In this document: positions 9,830-19,807 of the stretch, in pieces
Numbering within the stretch: position 1 is the first letter of the stretch
How the letters are laid out: each line of letters opens with the position of its first letter
DNA from: Paraconiothyrium sp. Pb-2020
Taxonomy: Eukaryota; Ascomycota; Dothideomycetes; Pleosporales; Didymosphaeriaceae
DNA: 64,000 bases
Direction of reading: 5' to 3'
NCBI GenBank assembly: GCA_022419385.1
Contig: JAJUBI010000006.1
Location: 3,100,001-3,164,000 of the forward strand
Translations under genes and position numbers: made by a program
Notes under the pieces: model-generated
Told to the model about the DNA's origin: nothing
Database searches by the model: none
The model's input: the letters and a program-made list of their open reading frames with translations, nothing else

Positions 9830-12800
9830 ATGGAGTTCTTTGCATTAGTTACTTTGATCTGCTTCTTCCTTGGCGGCACCATAGCGATCGGACAACCGGC
9901 AAGCATCGCCTTCTCTGAAACGGAAGGTGCCCTCAACCTCGGTGGGGCTGGTCAAGCACCGACTATAGTCATCGACAGCAAAGATTGGGCAGGCGTGACA
10001 CGTGCGGGCAATGATCTTGCGAATGACTTCGGCCTTGTGACTGGAACGAAGGGGAAGGTCGCCTCAAGCACTTTGGGGATCTCAAACGGGGCTGTCATTA
10101 TTGCGGGTACGTGGACTTTATACACCTTTTACGACTTGATGTGGCCATTATATCAAGCTCTTACTGACACGTATTGGATGATTAGGTACGATCGGGAAGT
10201 CCCCTCTTATCGACAGTCTGGTATCTGCTGGAAAAATTGATATCTCCAACATTAAAGGGAAGTGGGAGTCTTTCTCATCCGCTCTAGTAGAGAAGCCAGT
10301 AGAAGGTGTCGACCGAGCTTTAGTTCTCGCTGGAAGTGACAAACGCGGCACCATCTACGCCATTTACGACGTTTCTGAGCAGATCGGTGTATCACCCTGG
10401 TATTGGTGGGCAGACGTTCCCCCGAAGAAGCATACTGCTCTCTACGCCCTTCCCGCAACGAAGACTCAAGGTCCACCATCCATTAAATACAGAGGTTTCT
10501 TCATCAATGATGAACAGCCTGCGCTTACCAACTGGGTCAAATCCAATTATGGCGGAGTGTACAACAGCCAATTCCATGCAAAGGTATTCGAGCTTCTGCT
10601 GCGTTTGCGCGCAAATTACTTCTGGCCAGCCATGTGGGCCTCGAAATTCCACGTAGACGACAGTAAGAATGGACCACTAGCAGATGAGATGGGCATCGTG
10701 ATGGGCACGAGCCATACCGAGCCAATGGCACGCGCAGATAAAGAGAAAGTCAAGCCCTGGGATTGGAAGAGCAACCAAAACAACCTGAAGAAGTACATGC
10801 AAGATGGGGCAACACGAAGTAAGAATTGGGAGGTTGTCTGGACGTTAGGTATGCGCGGCGACGGCGACACTGGCAGCCCAACCCTGGACGCGAAGACCCT
10901 GGTCGATGTGTTCACAGCGCAACAAAGTATACTAAAGAGCACGCTTGATGTGTCGAGTCTTAATGCTGTCCCGCAGATGTGGTGCGTATACAAGGAGGTC
11001 GGAGGGTACTACCAGGCTGGGATGAAAGTACCAGAAGACATCACGATTCTCTGGAGTGACGATAATAGCGGGAATATTCAACGCCTACCCATTTCAAGTG
11101 AAGCGAATAGGATCGGTAATGCGGGAATCTATCTACACTTTGACTACGTGGGCAAGTATTGCCCGGGTACGAAGTCGATATGGCTGAGACATAAACACTT
11201 CGTACTATCCCCACTTTTCCGACTTGACTGACTTCGTACCTGTGCATTTAGGCGACCCGCGCAACTATAAATGGATCAACACGATTCAACTCTCGAAGAC
11301 ATGGCAGCAGATGCATCTTGCGCACCAGAAGAACGCGACACAGATTTGGATCGTAAATGTTGGCGATCTGAAGCCTCTGGAGATCCCAATTTCTCATTTC
11401 CTGGACATGGCGTACGACATCTCCAAGTTTATGACGCCCGACAGTACCGACAGATGGCTCATATCGTGGGCCACACGTGAATTTGGTGAGACTGTTGCGC
11501 GAGGCACGGCAGAGGTCATAGCTACGTATGGGAAGCTCATTGTACGGAGAAAGTACGAGTTACTCAACATGTCTCCATTCCTCTATTCCACGAGCAACTA
11601 CGACGAAGCGGAAAACGTGTTGCATGAGTGGGAGGATCTGCAGAGCAAGACGCAGGCTCTATACGACCAGCTTGATTCTACTACTCAGATTTCATTCTTC
11701 GAGATGGTGTTGCATCCAGTCATGGCAGGACGAATCGTGCAGCAAGTGTACATCAATGCTGGGAGGAACAAGGCACATGCAGCGCAAAAGCGTATGAGCA
11801 CGAATGAGCTTGCCGCGGACGTGAAAGCGGCGTACGCTCAAGATAGTGTGATCCAAAAGAGGTATCATGGATTGCTAAACGGGAAATGGAACCATATGAT
11901 GGACCAGATACACTTTGGCTACAATAACTGGTATGCTATGCTTCTCTTCGGTTCCTTCTTCAATAACCGCGTTAACACATCAAATAGGCAAGACCCCGGC
12001 TCGAACACCATGCCTTCTGTTTCTACCATTGGTACAACGGCGCCTTCTTCGGGTCTGATGGGAGTCTCAATCCAAGGTAGCGCAGCTTCTGCCCCTGATT
12101 CTGCACTATCTCTCCTCGCTCTCGACCCTTACACGCCCGAAAACCGCACAGTAGACATCTATGCCCGGGGTTCCGGAACTGTAGATTTCACTATCACGCC
12201 CACTTCTTCCTACGTCCGTATTTCTCCCTCTCAAGGCACCATCAGCTACCCATCCGGCACGTCAACCATCCGGGCTACCATTTCTGTGGATTGGGCATCG
12301 GCCCAGAACGGCAGCAGTACCTCCAGTATCACGATTACGCCTAAGTCTGGGACTGCTGTCAAATTGACGCTGCCACTGAACAATGTGGCCATCCCAGCAA
12401 GCTTCAAAGGCTATGTGGAGTCCAATGGCGTTGTTGCAATGGAAATGGCACATTTCACTGACCGTACCTCTTCATCGTCCGGTGCGTCGCTCGAGGCAAT
12501 CCCAAATTATGGTCGCACGCATTCTGGCCTCACCCTCCCCCCTGTCACTGCTGGCACCCAGACCACCGCCACAGGGCCCAGTGCAATATACGCATTCTAC
12601 TCTTTTACCTCAGCTTCCAGCGCAAAGCTCATCGCCTATCTCCCGCCATCTTTCAATGTAAATCCCTCTTCTCCCTTGAAGTTCGCAGTCTCGTTGGACG
12701 AGGGGACAGCGATAAGTTCAACTCCTGTGCCAAGCAGCGCGCTAGGCAGTATGCCTTCAGGGTGGAGTGAGAGTGTAATCAACGGCGCTAGAGTTGTTAA

Positions 12801-12951
12801 AATTGACCTGGGTAAGGTTGATAAAGGGGCGCATAAGCTGAAGGTATGGCTACTGGAGCCCGGCACTGTGCTTCATAGGCTTGTCGTTGATCTGGGAGGT
12901 GTTAAGGATAGTTATTTGGGGCCACCGGAGAGTTCAAAGGTGGGGTATTGA
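9830..12951 (+). CDS. Secreted GH115 xylan alpha-1,2-glucuronidase, 961 aa
   Basis: Removes (4-O-methyl-)glucuronic acid side chains from glucuronoxylan during plant cell-wall breakdown. Four exons: 9830-10106, 10186-11151, 11252-11930 and 11988-12951. Intron 2 (11152-11251) is GC-AG with donor GCAAGT; intron 3 (11931-11987) is 57 nt, in frame and stop-free, so a naive translation keeps 19 false residues. The N-terminus MEFFALVTLICFFLGGTIAIG is a signal peptide. Family landmarks are IYAIYDVSEQIGVSPWYWWA, LLLRLRANYFWPAMW, MGIVMGTSHTEPM, ILWSDDNSGN, the rejoined YVGDPRNYKWINT and the rejoined YNNWQDPGSNTMP. The C-terminal part is a beta-sandwich-like region with many Ser/Thr. Length agrees with fungal GH115 (about 950-1000 aa). 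The cutinase gene follows on the same strand, so two plant-surface enzymes are adjacent. Confidence 0.94.
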
Positions 12952-13680
12952 AGGGCTATGGTGGACTGAGCGATAGTAGTCTCCGATGTTATTGGACGAT
13001 ACATCAGTTCTGAGTGGAACTCTCGTCGCTATTCCGGCTCTTTGTCAACATCCAGCTCACTATATATAATCTCTCGTTGCGCTTGTCGTAGTGCATGACG
13101 GACACAATTGGGTGAATTTGTTCCCAGATCTATATCAAAATCAGCTTGCTCACCTATCGTATCGTCTATTTTTCATCTGCTAATCCAATGTGACTAGATG
13201 GACCAAGTAATGAGGTTCGCCATCTCCTGCCCTACAAAGTAAGCGGACCACGCTAATTCCTTCGCCCCCGACACCCATCTCCGGACCCCAAAACGCTCAC
13301 CCGCCTACCTCATTCCGACGTTTCACAACAAGAAATGTCCGCAAGCGTATCCTGTAGGAGCGTCGGTTCGACAGATTTGGCGAAAAGCCGACTCTCACAG
13401 CCACGAACTCTCGTTCGCGCATACGAATTGTGGCGAGGGTTTGTACAAAGTAAGGTATTCAGGAATTAGGCCAATGCCGGTGTAAACGGGTTGAGTGTCT
13501 GGAAAACTTACGGAGATTTGGTCATGGGGTGGTATATAGAAGGAGACTGTGCGATAAAGTAGTTGCGTCCGCCTTGCGTGTTAGCACGCCCATATACGTT
13601 TCTGGTCTTCTGTTTGCATTCCTTATTTCCTTACATCTTTCCTTACACCTTCGTGATTCATTCTACTTAATACCAAAGCT
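12952..13680 (+). promoter_or_regulatory. Cutinase promoter region with TATA box
   Basis: The spacer contains no gene. GGTATATAGA with core TATATA at 13533-13538 lies about 145 nt upstream of the cutinase ATG, followed by pyrimidine-rich sequence close to the start codon (13600-13680), a usual fungal core promoter and leader layout. Confidence 0.5.
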
Positions 13681-14652
13681 ATGAAATCTCTCCTTCCAAT
13701 CATCTTCCTCCCCTCTCTCGCCCTCTCAACTCCCCTTCGCCGCGATGCATCCGACACATCCACCGACATGGACGCCGTCATTGCCGGCACCACCAGCTGC
13801 GCCTCCAACGCCGTAATCTTCGGCCGCGGCACATTCGACTCTGGGAACATGGGTGTATGGGTTGGCTCTTTCCTCAAAGACAGCTTACTATCGACCTTCG
13901 ATGGCGACGTGCACGTCCAGGGCGTCAATCCGGAAGACTACCCCGCTAACCTCGCAGACTACGTCAAAGAAGGCGGGAGTGAAAGCTGTGGTGACGCTTG
14001 CGCAAGGACGGTGGATGCGTATGTTGAGAAGTGCCCTGAAGCCAATATCTTTGTGTCGGGGTGGAGGTAGGCATGCTTACTCCGTGATGTAGAGGAAACG
14101 GACTAACGACATGATCATGAAGTCAGGGTGCTCTTTGTGCGCATAAATGCGTTAATCGCGTCAACGACGTAGCTCGCAAGCAACTCAAAGGCCTCGCTAC
14201 TTTTGGAGACGAGAATGCGCTGATGGAAGAACCTTCGACTGTCCCGGCTGGTCTGTCCGTCAAGGCATACTGTAACGAGGACAATGCATCTCCGGATCTT
14301 TTGTGCACGGAAAGCGCGCTGTCGGGCATCAACCTGCCGTCCAGCATTTCGGAGTGGAAAGCCACGGTATACGACAATCTCTCGCTACTAAAGGATGTCG
14401 CAACGAACTCCGCGCAATTGAAGGCTGCGGCTTCGGTACCTGTGAGCATCCTTAGTGGCTTCTTTGGTGTGTCAAAGTACTTTTTGCTTGATGTTGCGAC
14501 GGGGCATGTTAGGAGATGGCTTGTGGTAAGTTGGCACAGTGAAATGTGATTTCAGGGGATTATGCTAAAGAAAACAGCTTCCCCCACACTTTGTGTATGG
14601 AAATAACGGTATGGCGGATCAAGCGGCGAGGTGGATGGCAAGCTTAGTGTGA
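13681..14652 (+). CDS. Secreted cutinase (carbohydrate esterase 5), 287 aa
   Basis: Serine esterase that cleaves cutin polyester of the plant cuticle. Exons are 13681-14066, 14123-14525 and 14578-14652; introns are 56 nt (branch ACTAAC near 14103) and 52 nt. MKSLLPIIFLPSLALSTP is a signal peptide. The family strand VIFGRGTFDSGNMGVWVG and the VQGVNPEDYPAN segment are clear. The catalytic serine codon is split by intron 1, restoring GWSQGA; the motif is absent from unspliced frames. The acid probably lies in the Cys-bracketed YCNEDNASPDLLC segment. The catalytic His is supplied only by the short last exon, LPPHFVYGNNG, before the C-terminal helix ending MASLV. Without the last intron the frame stops at 14549 and lacks the His. 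The region between acid and His is longer than usual, so this may be a divergent subfamily. Confidence 0.88.
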
Positions 14653-14974
14653 TGTTACTATGAGTCGCGTTTCTCGGGCCAGCCAAAGAGAAGGCAGTCC
14701 GTGGGACAATGAAAGGTGGCGAAGAACTCGTGGCTTTGAGTGCTAAGTAATTGACGCATAAATATATAATACGACCACCGTTCATATGATTCTTCAGTCA
14801 TATACAGTGGTAGTACGCGTCTAGTCTTAAGCAACCACAAGACACCAAAGTATCTCAACAGATTGTCCTACCACGTCGTCTCCATGTTACTCCAAAATAA
14901 TTAATGCAACCTATATCCACACCCGTAACTCCTCGACCCCATCACATCATCAACACACCATACCCTCTCCTCTC
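14653..14974. other. Convergent intergenic spacer
   Basis: A 0.32 kb spacer lies between the 3' ends of the cutinase and the VOC-fold gene. It is moderately AT-rich with no gene, repeat or clear terminator hairpin that I can support. Confidence 0.5.
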
Positions 14975-15412
14975 TCAATGTGCCGTCTTATCCACAACCT
15001 CAATATTATTCCTATCGCCCATTAGCAATACCCCTACTTCGCTCCCCTCGCCTGCTCCTCCAACTCACCCAAGCGGATCCAACACAAAAGCCCCATAATA
15101 ATGCGGCCCATACATCTCCCTCGGTCCTGGCTTCCCATTATCCTTTCCCCCGGCCTTAATCGCAGCCTCATAGAACCTATCCACCGACTCGTGGTCGTTC
15201 CCTTTGAAAGCGAGATGAAAGCCATGCGCCGACGTCTCGTCACTAGCGCCGATCCAGAAGGCTGCTTGAGACTTGTCGGGACCGAGACCACATGCTTTTC
15301 CGGGGAAGTCGAATTGCTTGGTGTAGTTGAGCGGGGCAAGGGCTGCGAGGTACCATTTCACAATCTCTTCATACTGGGCGGTCGGGACGTTGAAGGTGAA
15401 GTGGTCGAGCAT
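14975..15412 (-). CDS. VOC-superfamily (glyoxalase/dioxygenase-fold) protein, 126 aa
   Basis: Single-domain vicinal-oxygen-chelate protein; the substrate is unknown. Exon 1 is 15412-15069, the intron 15068-15012 (57 nt), exon 2 15011-14975. The protein starts MLDHFTFNVPTAQYEEIVKW, has the paired metal-ligand candidates HGFHLAFKG (His, middle) and, after splicing, FVLDPLGNNIEVVDKTAH, whose Glu is the typical last ligand of VOC proteins. The GAFVLDP strand before the splice is diagnostic. Unspliced, the frame stops at the donor GTGAG, losing the Glu. A further in-frame ATG at 15457 exists, but the domain begins at 15412, where the context is also good. Fungal proteins of this size are often annotated as glyoxalase/bleomycin-resistance-like; a catalytic role is not shown. 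Confidence 0.85.
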
Positions 15413-16084
15413 GGTAAGATCTTTTGGGACCGATTCAACTAACGAACATATGATCAATGTTTGAAATTACTTCAGTGCACATTATAGTCGGGCTATTCGG
15501 GGATTATATGTTGGGGTAGTGTTGGCGTTGCGCCTTCCAGACTAATTGGGGACTGCGCGGGGTTGTAGCAGCCAACGAATCGCGGCCGGCGAGCGACAGA
15601 CAGGCGACGCGCTACCACGTGTTTTCGTGAGCCACATTTGGATGCCTGAAGATCGCTCTTCGGTGTCGGTGGACGTTCTCGGACCGAGAATCGATTGACG
15701 GATCATTTCAAAAGCTGTCCCCTGTTTTACCCACGAAGAACATGAGTTTCAGAAGAATGTTAACTCCATTGGCAGCGTTGGCCAAATGCAAGTCATCTTC
15801 TGGTCGTCCCAATTCGCTGGCTCTCCACATATCCCGTGATCAAGTCATAGCTCACAATGTATCCGCCCAAAATGATCGATACGTATATATGTAATACTGG
15901 TACAGCTACTGGAACAACATGGAGTAGCGGGTATATACAAAACCAGACGCAGACCAGAGAAAACTCACCCTACCATTACCCATCCGTATCGAGAGGGAAC
16001 GCCACGGGTGTTTTGATAAAAGAGATAGCAGCATATGTATGCTTAGTCGGAATAAGCCGGAGTGGGATGTGGTCGTAATATAGT
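15413..16084. other. Intergenic spacer, no supported gene
   Basis: A 0.67 kb spacer between the VOC gene start and the Atos-domain gene 3' end. A CCACGTG E-box-like hexamer lies near 15615, about 200 nt upstream of the VOC gene. A 73-codon plus frame at 15857 has no family signature. Confidence 0.45.
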
Positions 16085-18535
16085 CTAGGAAATGAAGTCA
16101 TCGTCTGGCTCAACGTCGAGCCCTCGGAGTCGTCTGGCTAACAACCCTGCGCCGGGAGACATGGGTGAAGCTCCGACGCCGCAAAATGCGTTGCCTCCGT
16201 AGCCTACTTCACCCCTGTTTAGCTTTTCGAAAGCTGTGTTATCATTGGCTGGATTCGAAGATTCTAAAGCCGGCGAAGTGCATCGACTTCGCGATCGGAA
16301 GGGGCTCGCCACGTCAACATCCATAAAGTCTCGAGACACCGGCCGAGATGGTATTGAAGGAATGCGGGTCAAATTAAATGGGATCGGTCCCATGTCAGGC
16401 ATGGGAGAGCTAAGATCTGCGTTAGGAGAAGGGCCACCTGTAAACTTTACGGCCGGTGGAGGAAGTTGTGGACAGTGTCTCGAAGCAGTATCATCTGCTT
16501 TGGCGTAGGCATGTTGCGACAACGACAGCCCAGCACTGGCCCGACGTAGGGCTTTGTCGGACGCAAGCTGCGCTGCAGCAGATGAAGGCCCCTGAGATGC
16601 GAGAGAATCTCTTGTTGGTTTGTACACGCTGTACCGGGGCTCCGGCATCTGAACCTCGTTGCGCAGCCTCTCCTTGCCGTCCGGTACACGGTTGGCAAAC
16701 ACAACACGGATGCTTTTGTAAAGGTAAAAGCGACCCTTGGATGGACAACATATGTGCAAGTGAATCAAATAGCGCAAGATAGGTCGATCGTTAGGATCGT
16801 CGGAGTTGCTCAAAGAAGCCTCTGGACGGTCTGTACCCAGGTTCTTGCGAGAAGAGAGTGGCATGTCTATAATTGGACCTGCCGAATAGCTGCGCTGGCG
16901 AATAAAGGTCTTCTGACCCGGCTCCATGTCAGAAAGATCGTATGGAACTAAGAAGAGTTTGACAGCGGTCTTGTTGGGGTTCTTGATGACCATCTGAAGC
17001 TGGCCTTGCTGCGGGATGCGATAGCTGCCTCCTGGTGGAGCTTTAGGTGACGTTGATTTCCTTTTCTTTTTCTCCTTACGTCGGAGGTCTTTCGTGGATC
17101 TGTAATTCAGATCGTCATCATTCTCTATCCGGGTATCAAGCTCATCATAAACCGGATCTGGAACAGTGTGACGTCGCTTGCGTCTACCCATTTCAGAAAC
17201 TTCATCCGGAGGAGGTATCGAGTTTTCCAGATCTACGAGGCCCACATAAGGGCTAGGAGAGTCGTTGGAGATTCGGCCATTCCCGGTGCTGTAGCTATAA
17301 AAAACGGCAGGGAACGGTACGGCTACGTGAGGTGGACACTTCAAGTTGGATCTGCACTGACCCCTACCCAATACACCGATCTTAGCAATAAAGTTGAGTG
17401 GCTTTGATGGGGTCGTAGACATTCTTCCGCGAAGTATTGATTCTTCGTAAGAGCCCACCATTGGCGCGTGATGCAGTGGCGATGCTTCGGATGAAAACGA
17501 TGGCCTGTGTGATCGTGATAACGGTGTTTGAGGACTCGAGTGTGGTTGGAATTGATTTAGAGAAGTGAGCGACCGCCTCGGCTGATGTGCCTGATACGGC
17601 ATAGCTGTCGCCTTTCTGATATGGCGAGCTGCTGGGGTATTTGAAGCGGATGCTGCTATCTCGCTCGAGTGAAGAGCTCTGAACGACCGGGGAGAGAAAG
17701 TGTGACGTCTGCTGCTTCGCTCTGGGCTCCTTGACGACTGTCGCGAACCAGGTCGTGAGGAAAAGTCGAGATCAGTATTGTTGGATTGCTGCACAAGCGG
17801 GCTCGTTGGTGGCAAGAAAGCAAACGACGACAAGGATGATTGAGAGATCGCTCGTGCACGGGAGGCAGAGCGTGGCTCGTAGCTCGAGGCTTGGTCAAAG
17901 ACTGATGGGGACTCCGCACGGCTTGGAGGCCGCCCAGCTGCTGGAAACGAGAGATGCCATGGGACCACCGGTGATGTAGCAAGTGGTATCGTAGAAGATA
18001 CTTGGTCCTGCCCACTCCGACGTTCTTTATCCTCCCTGAAATCTCCCGAGTGTAAAGCGGATCGTGGACGTTCTATCTCCAGGCCTGCTGAAGCATTATC
18101 TCGGAGCGGGTCTGGCGTACAGGGACGAGAGGTTTTGTAGCGAGTAGGCGAAAGGAGCGGTGTCTTGGGTCGGTCCTGCGAAGTCGGTCTGGAGTCGGTG
18201 GCACTGTCACGGTGGCCATCCTGAGGAGCAAAGTCAGCAGCTGCAAGCCTACCACGACTCTCATGCTGCCAGGGCGGGCTATTCACTCTTTTCAAACGTT
18301 CTATCAACTCAACACGATCCAGCAGAGACGTGCTACGCAGATGAGTCGCAGAAGCAGCTTCGACATCTAGGCCGAAAACAGAAGGGACAGAAGGTCCGGG
18401 GCTCATGCGACCCAGGCGTGTTCTCTCAGAGCCATTGCCGGGTTTCCAAGCTCTTTCACCATGATGCAATGACGACGGCGCCTGCGCGGCCAGCGGTTGC
18501 GGGCCGTGTTCGTCTGGTTCATGAAATATCGGCAT
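16085..18535 (-). CDS. Atos-like (FAM214/DUF4210) domain protein, 816 aa
   Basis: Large, mostly disordered nuclear-type protein carrying the two conserved Atos/FAM214 modules. Residues 1-360 are Ser/Pro/Arg-rich low complexity. The DUF4210-type block at about 364-415 contains ESILRGRMSTTPSKPLNFIA and the cysteine-containing QCRSNLKCPPHVAVPFPAVF. The second module (about 502-555 and 585-630) contains GSYRIPQQGQLQMVIKNPNK, the KLFLVPYDLSDM segment and LHICCPSKGRFYLYKSIRVV, matching the C-terminal domain once named for chromosome segregation in meiosis. A Lys/Arg run KEKKKRK near 490 could be a nuclear signal. Animal Atos proteins act in transcription of metabolic genes and the fission-yeast relatives were linked to meiosis; the function here is not known. 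It is one uninterrupted frame from an ATG at 18535, divergent from FYV7. Confidence 0.85.
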   Translation of the reverse strand: MPIFHEPDEHGPQPLAAQAPSSLHHGERAWKPGNGSERTRLGRMSPGPSVPSVFGLDVEAASATHLRSTSLLDRVELIERLKRVNSPPWQHESRGRLAAADFAPQDGHRDSATDSRPTSQDRPKTPLLSPTRYKTSRPCTPDPLRDNASAGLEIERPRSALHSGDFREDKERRSGQDQVSSTIPLATSPVVPWHLSFPAAGRPPSRAESPSVFDQASSYEPRSASRARAISQSSLSSFAFLPPTSPLVQQSNNTDLDFSSRPGSRQSSRSPERSSRRHTFSPRSFRALHSSEIAASASNTPAARHIRKATAMPYQAHQPRRSLTSLNQFQPHSSPQTPLSRSHRPSFSSEASPLHHAPMVGSYEESILRGRMSTTPSKPLNFIAKIGVLGRGQCRSNLKCPPHVAVPFPAVFYSYSTGNGRISNDSPSPYVGLVDLENSIPPPDEVSEMGRRKRRHTVPDPVYDELDTRIENDDDLNYRSTKDLRRKEKKKRKSTSPKAPPGGSYRIPQQGQLQMVIKNPNKTAVKLFLVPYDLSDMEPGQKTFIRQRSYSAGPIIDMPLSSRKNLGTDRPEASLSNSDDPNDRPILRYLIHLHICCPSKGRFYLYKSIRVVFANRVPDGKERLRNEVQMPEPRYSVYKPTRDSLASQGPSSAAAQLASDKALRRASAGLSLSQHAYAKADDTASRHCPQLPPPAVKFTGGPSPNADLSSPMPDMGPIPFNLTRIPSIPSRPVSRDFMDVDVASPFRSRSRCTSPALESSNPANDNTAFEKLNRGEVGYGGNAFCGVGASPMSPGAGLLARRLRGLDVEPDDDFIS

Positions 18536-19147
18536 AGTTCCGACGGCTTCCTGTGCACAGCAACATGGGATCGGATAAGGGTGGAAGCAGCCGCAGAGGC
18601 GAGGAGGTCTATGGAGTAGGTGCGGTGAAGAACAGGCTTGAGACGCCGGTTGGCGGGGACTTGGATGAGACGTTGGCAGGAGGGAGCGACAGGCAGTCTC
18701 TGCGCAAATAAGTGGTGCGCTGGCTCCACCCGCAGCTTCACAAAGGCTGTTGCAGCGTGTGCCCGGTTTTGAGGTGTGAGTACAAGCGGGGAGGCTCTCT
18801 GTACCTTTAGGAAGGATGCGGAGACGGCAGCCGGGACGACGATGACGCTCGACGAAGGCTAGCTAATGACCGCGCGACGACAAAGCAACACAAGCGCCAC
18901 ACTCCTGCACCTTGCTGGTCACACGACGCAGGAGTGACAACTGACCTCGCTTTGATTGCCACTGCTGGCCGGCAGAGCCCAGCCGGTTGTGTGCGTTTGC
19001 ATGCACGGAAGATACGCGGCCTGAGTCACGCCCGCCAGCGAGGCCATCCGTCCCACCGCCTTCCTTGCGCCGCGCCAAGCATTCACGCCTCGGCAGAAAC
19101 TTTCCCTGCGCTGCACAGCCAAACACATTCACGACAGCATTTGCAAC
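18536..19147. promoter_or_regulatory. Divergent promoter, Atos gene / FYV7
   Basis: A GC-rich 0.61 kb spacer between two divergent starts. A 135-codon minus frame (19270-18863) and other frames here overlap FYV7 exon 1 antisense and lack signatures, so I regard the spacer as regulatory and leader sequence. Confidence 0.45.
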
Positions 19148-19807
19148 ATGGCTCCCAAACGGCCACACGACGATGCCGACGGAGGCAGGCCGGCTAAGAA
19201 ACCCAACAAGGGCTTTTCCGTGGGGCCTGCCAATCTCCCCGACGGCACCTACAGGCGCAAAGGTTAGCATGACCCGCTGCTTGCATCACGCAACTGACCT
19301 AGCTGACAAAGTGACCGCGCAGTGCAAAAGATCAAGAAAGGTCTCATACACAAGGCAAAATTGAAGAAGGATTACGCGAAGTTGAAAGCCCGAGATGACG
19401 CTCCCGCCCAGAACCCCGCCTACTATGAGAACAGCGAGGAGGAGCCCGCTGCAGAGGTTCCCGAACCCAGTCTGGAGCCTCATCCGGACCGGGTCAAGAT
19501 GCTAGAGGAAAAGTCTCCCGAAACCGAACCAGCGAACACACCAGGACTGCGGAGAAACAGGCGACCTCGACCTCAGCCATTCGAAAGAGAGGCAGAGATC
19601 GGACGGCAGAAGAGAGAGAAGGCAGCAGCCCAGCAGAAAGCGCGCGAGGAGGCGGAGAAAGAGCGCGAAAAGAAACTAGCAGAGAGGGAGCGGTTCCGTA
19701 AGGCCATGGCCAAGGCGCGGCATGGTGGTCCCAATGGCCAGAGGAAGCTCGGTCGCGAGAGCACTGTCCTGCTAGAAAAGGCACGACGCCTGGTCGGAAA
19801 GCCTTGA
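19148..19807 (+). CDS. FYV7: rRNA-processing protein FYV7, 199 aa
   Basis: Small basic nucleolar protein required for 35S pre-rRNA processing toward 18S rRNA. Exon 1 is 19148-19262, the 60-nt intron 19263-19322, exon 2 19323-19807. The protein begins MAPKRPHDDADGGRPAKKPN; the splice restores YRRKVQKIKKGLIHKAKLKK, the conserved Fyv7 motif. The centre is acidic and Pro-rich; the last 100 residues are a charged coiled coil (Arg/Lys/Glu) ending KARRLVGKP. Together with BMS1 it makes two small-subunit biogenesis factors in the window, 12 kb apart, without evidence of co-regulation. Length agrees with filamentous-fungal orthologues. Confidence 0.88.
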
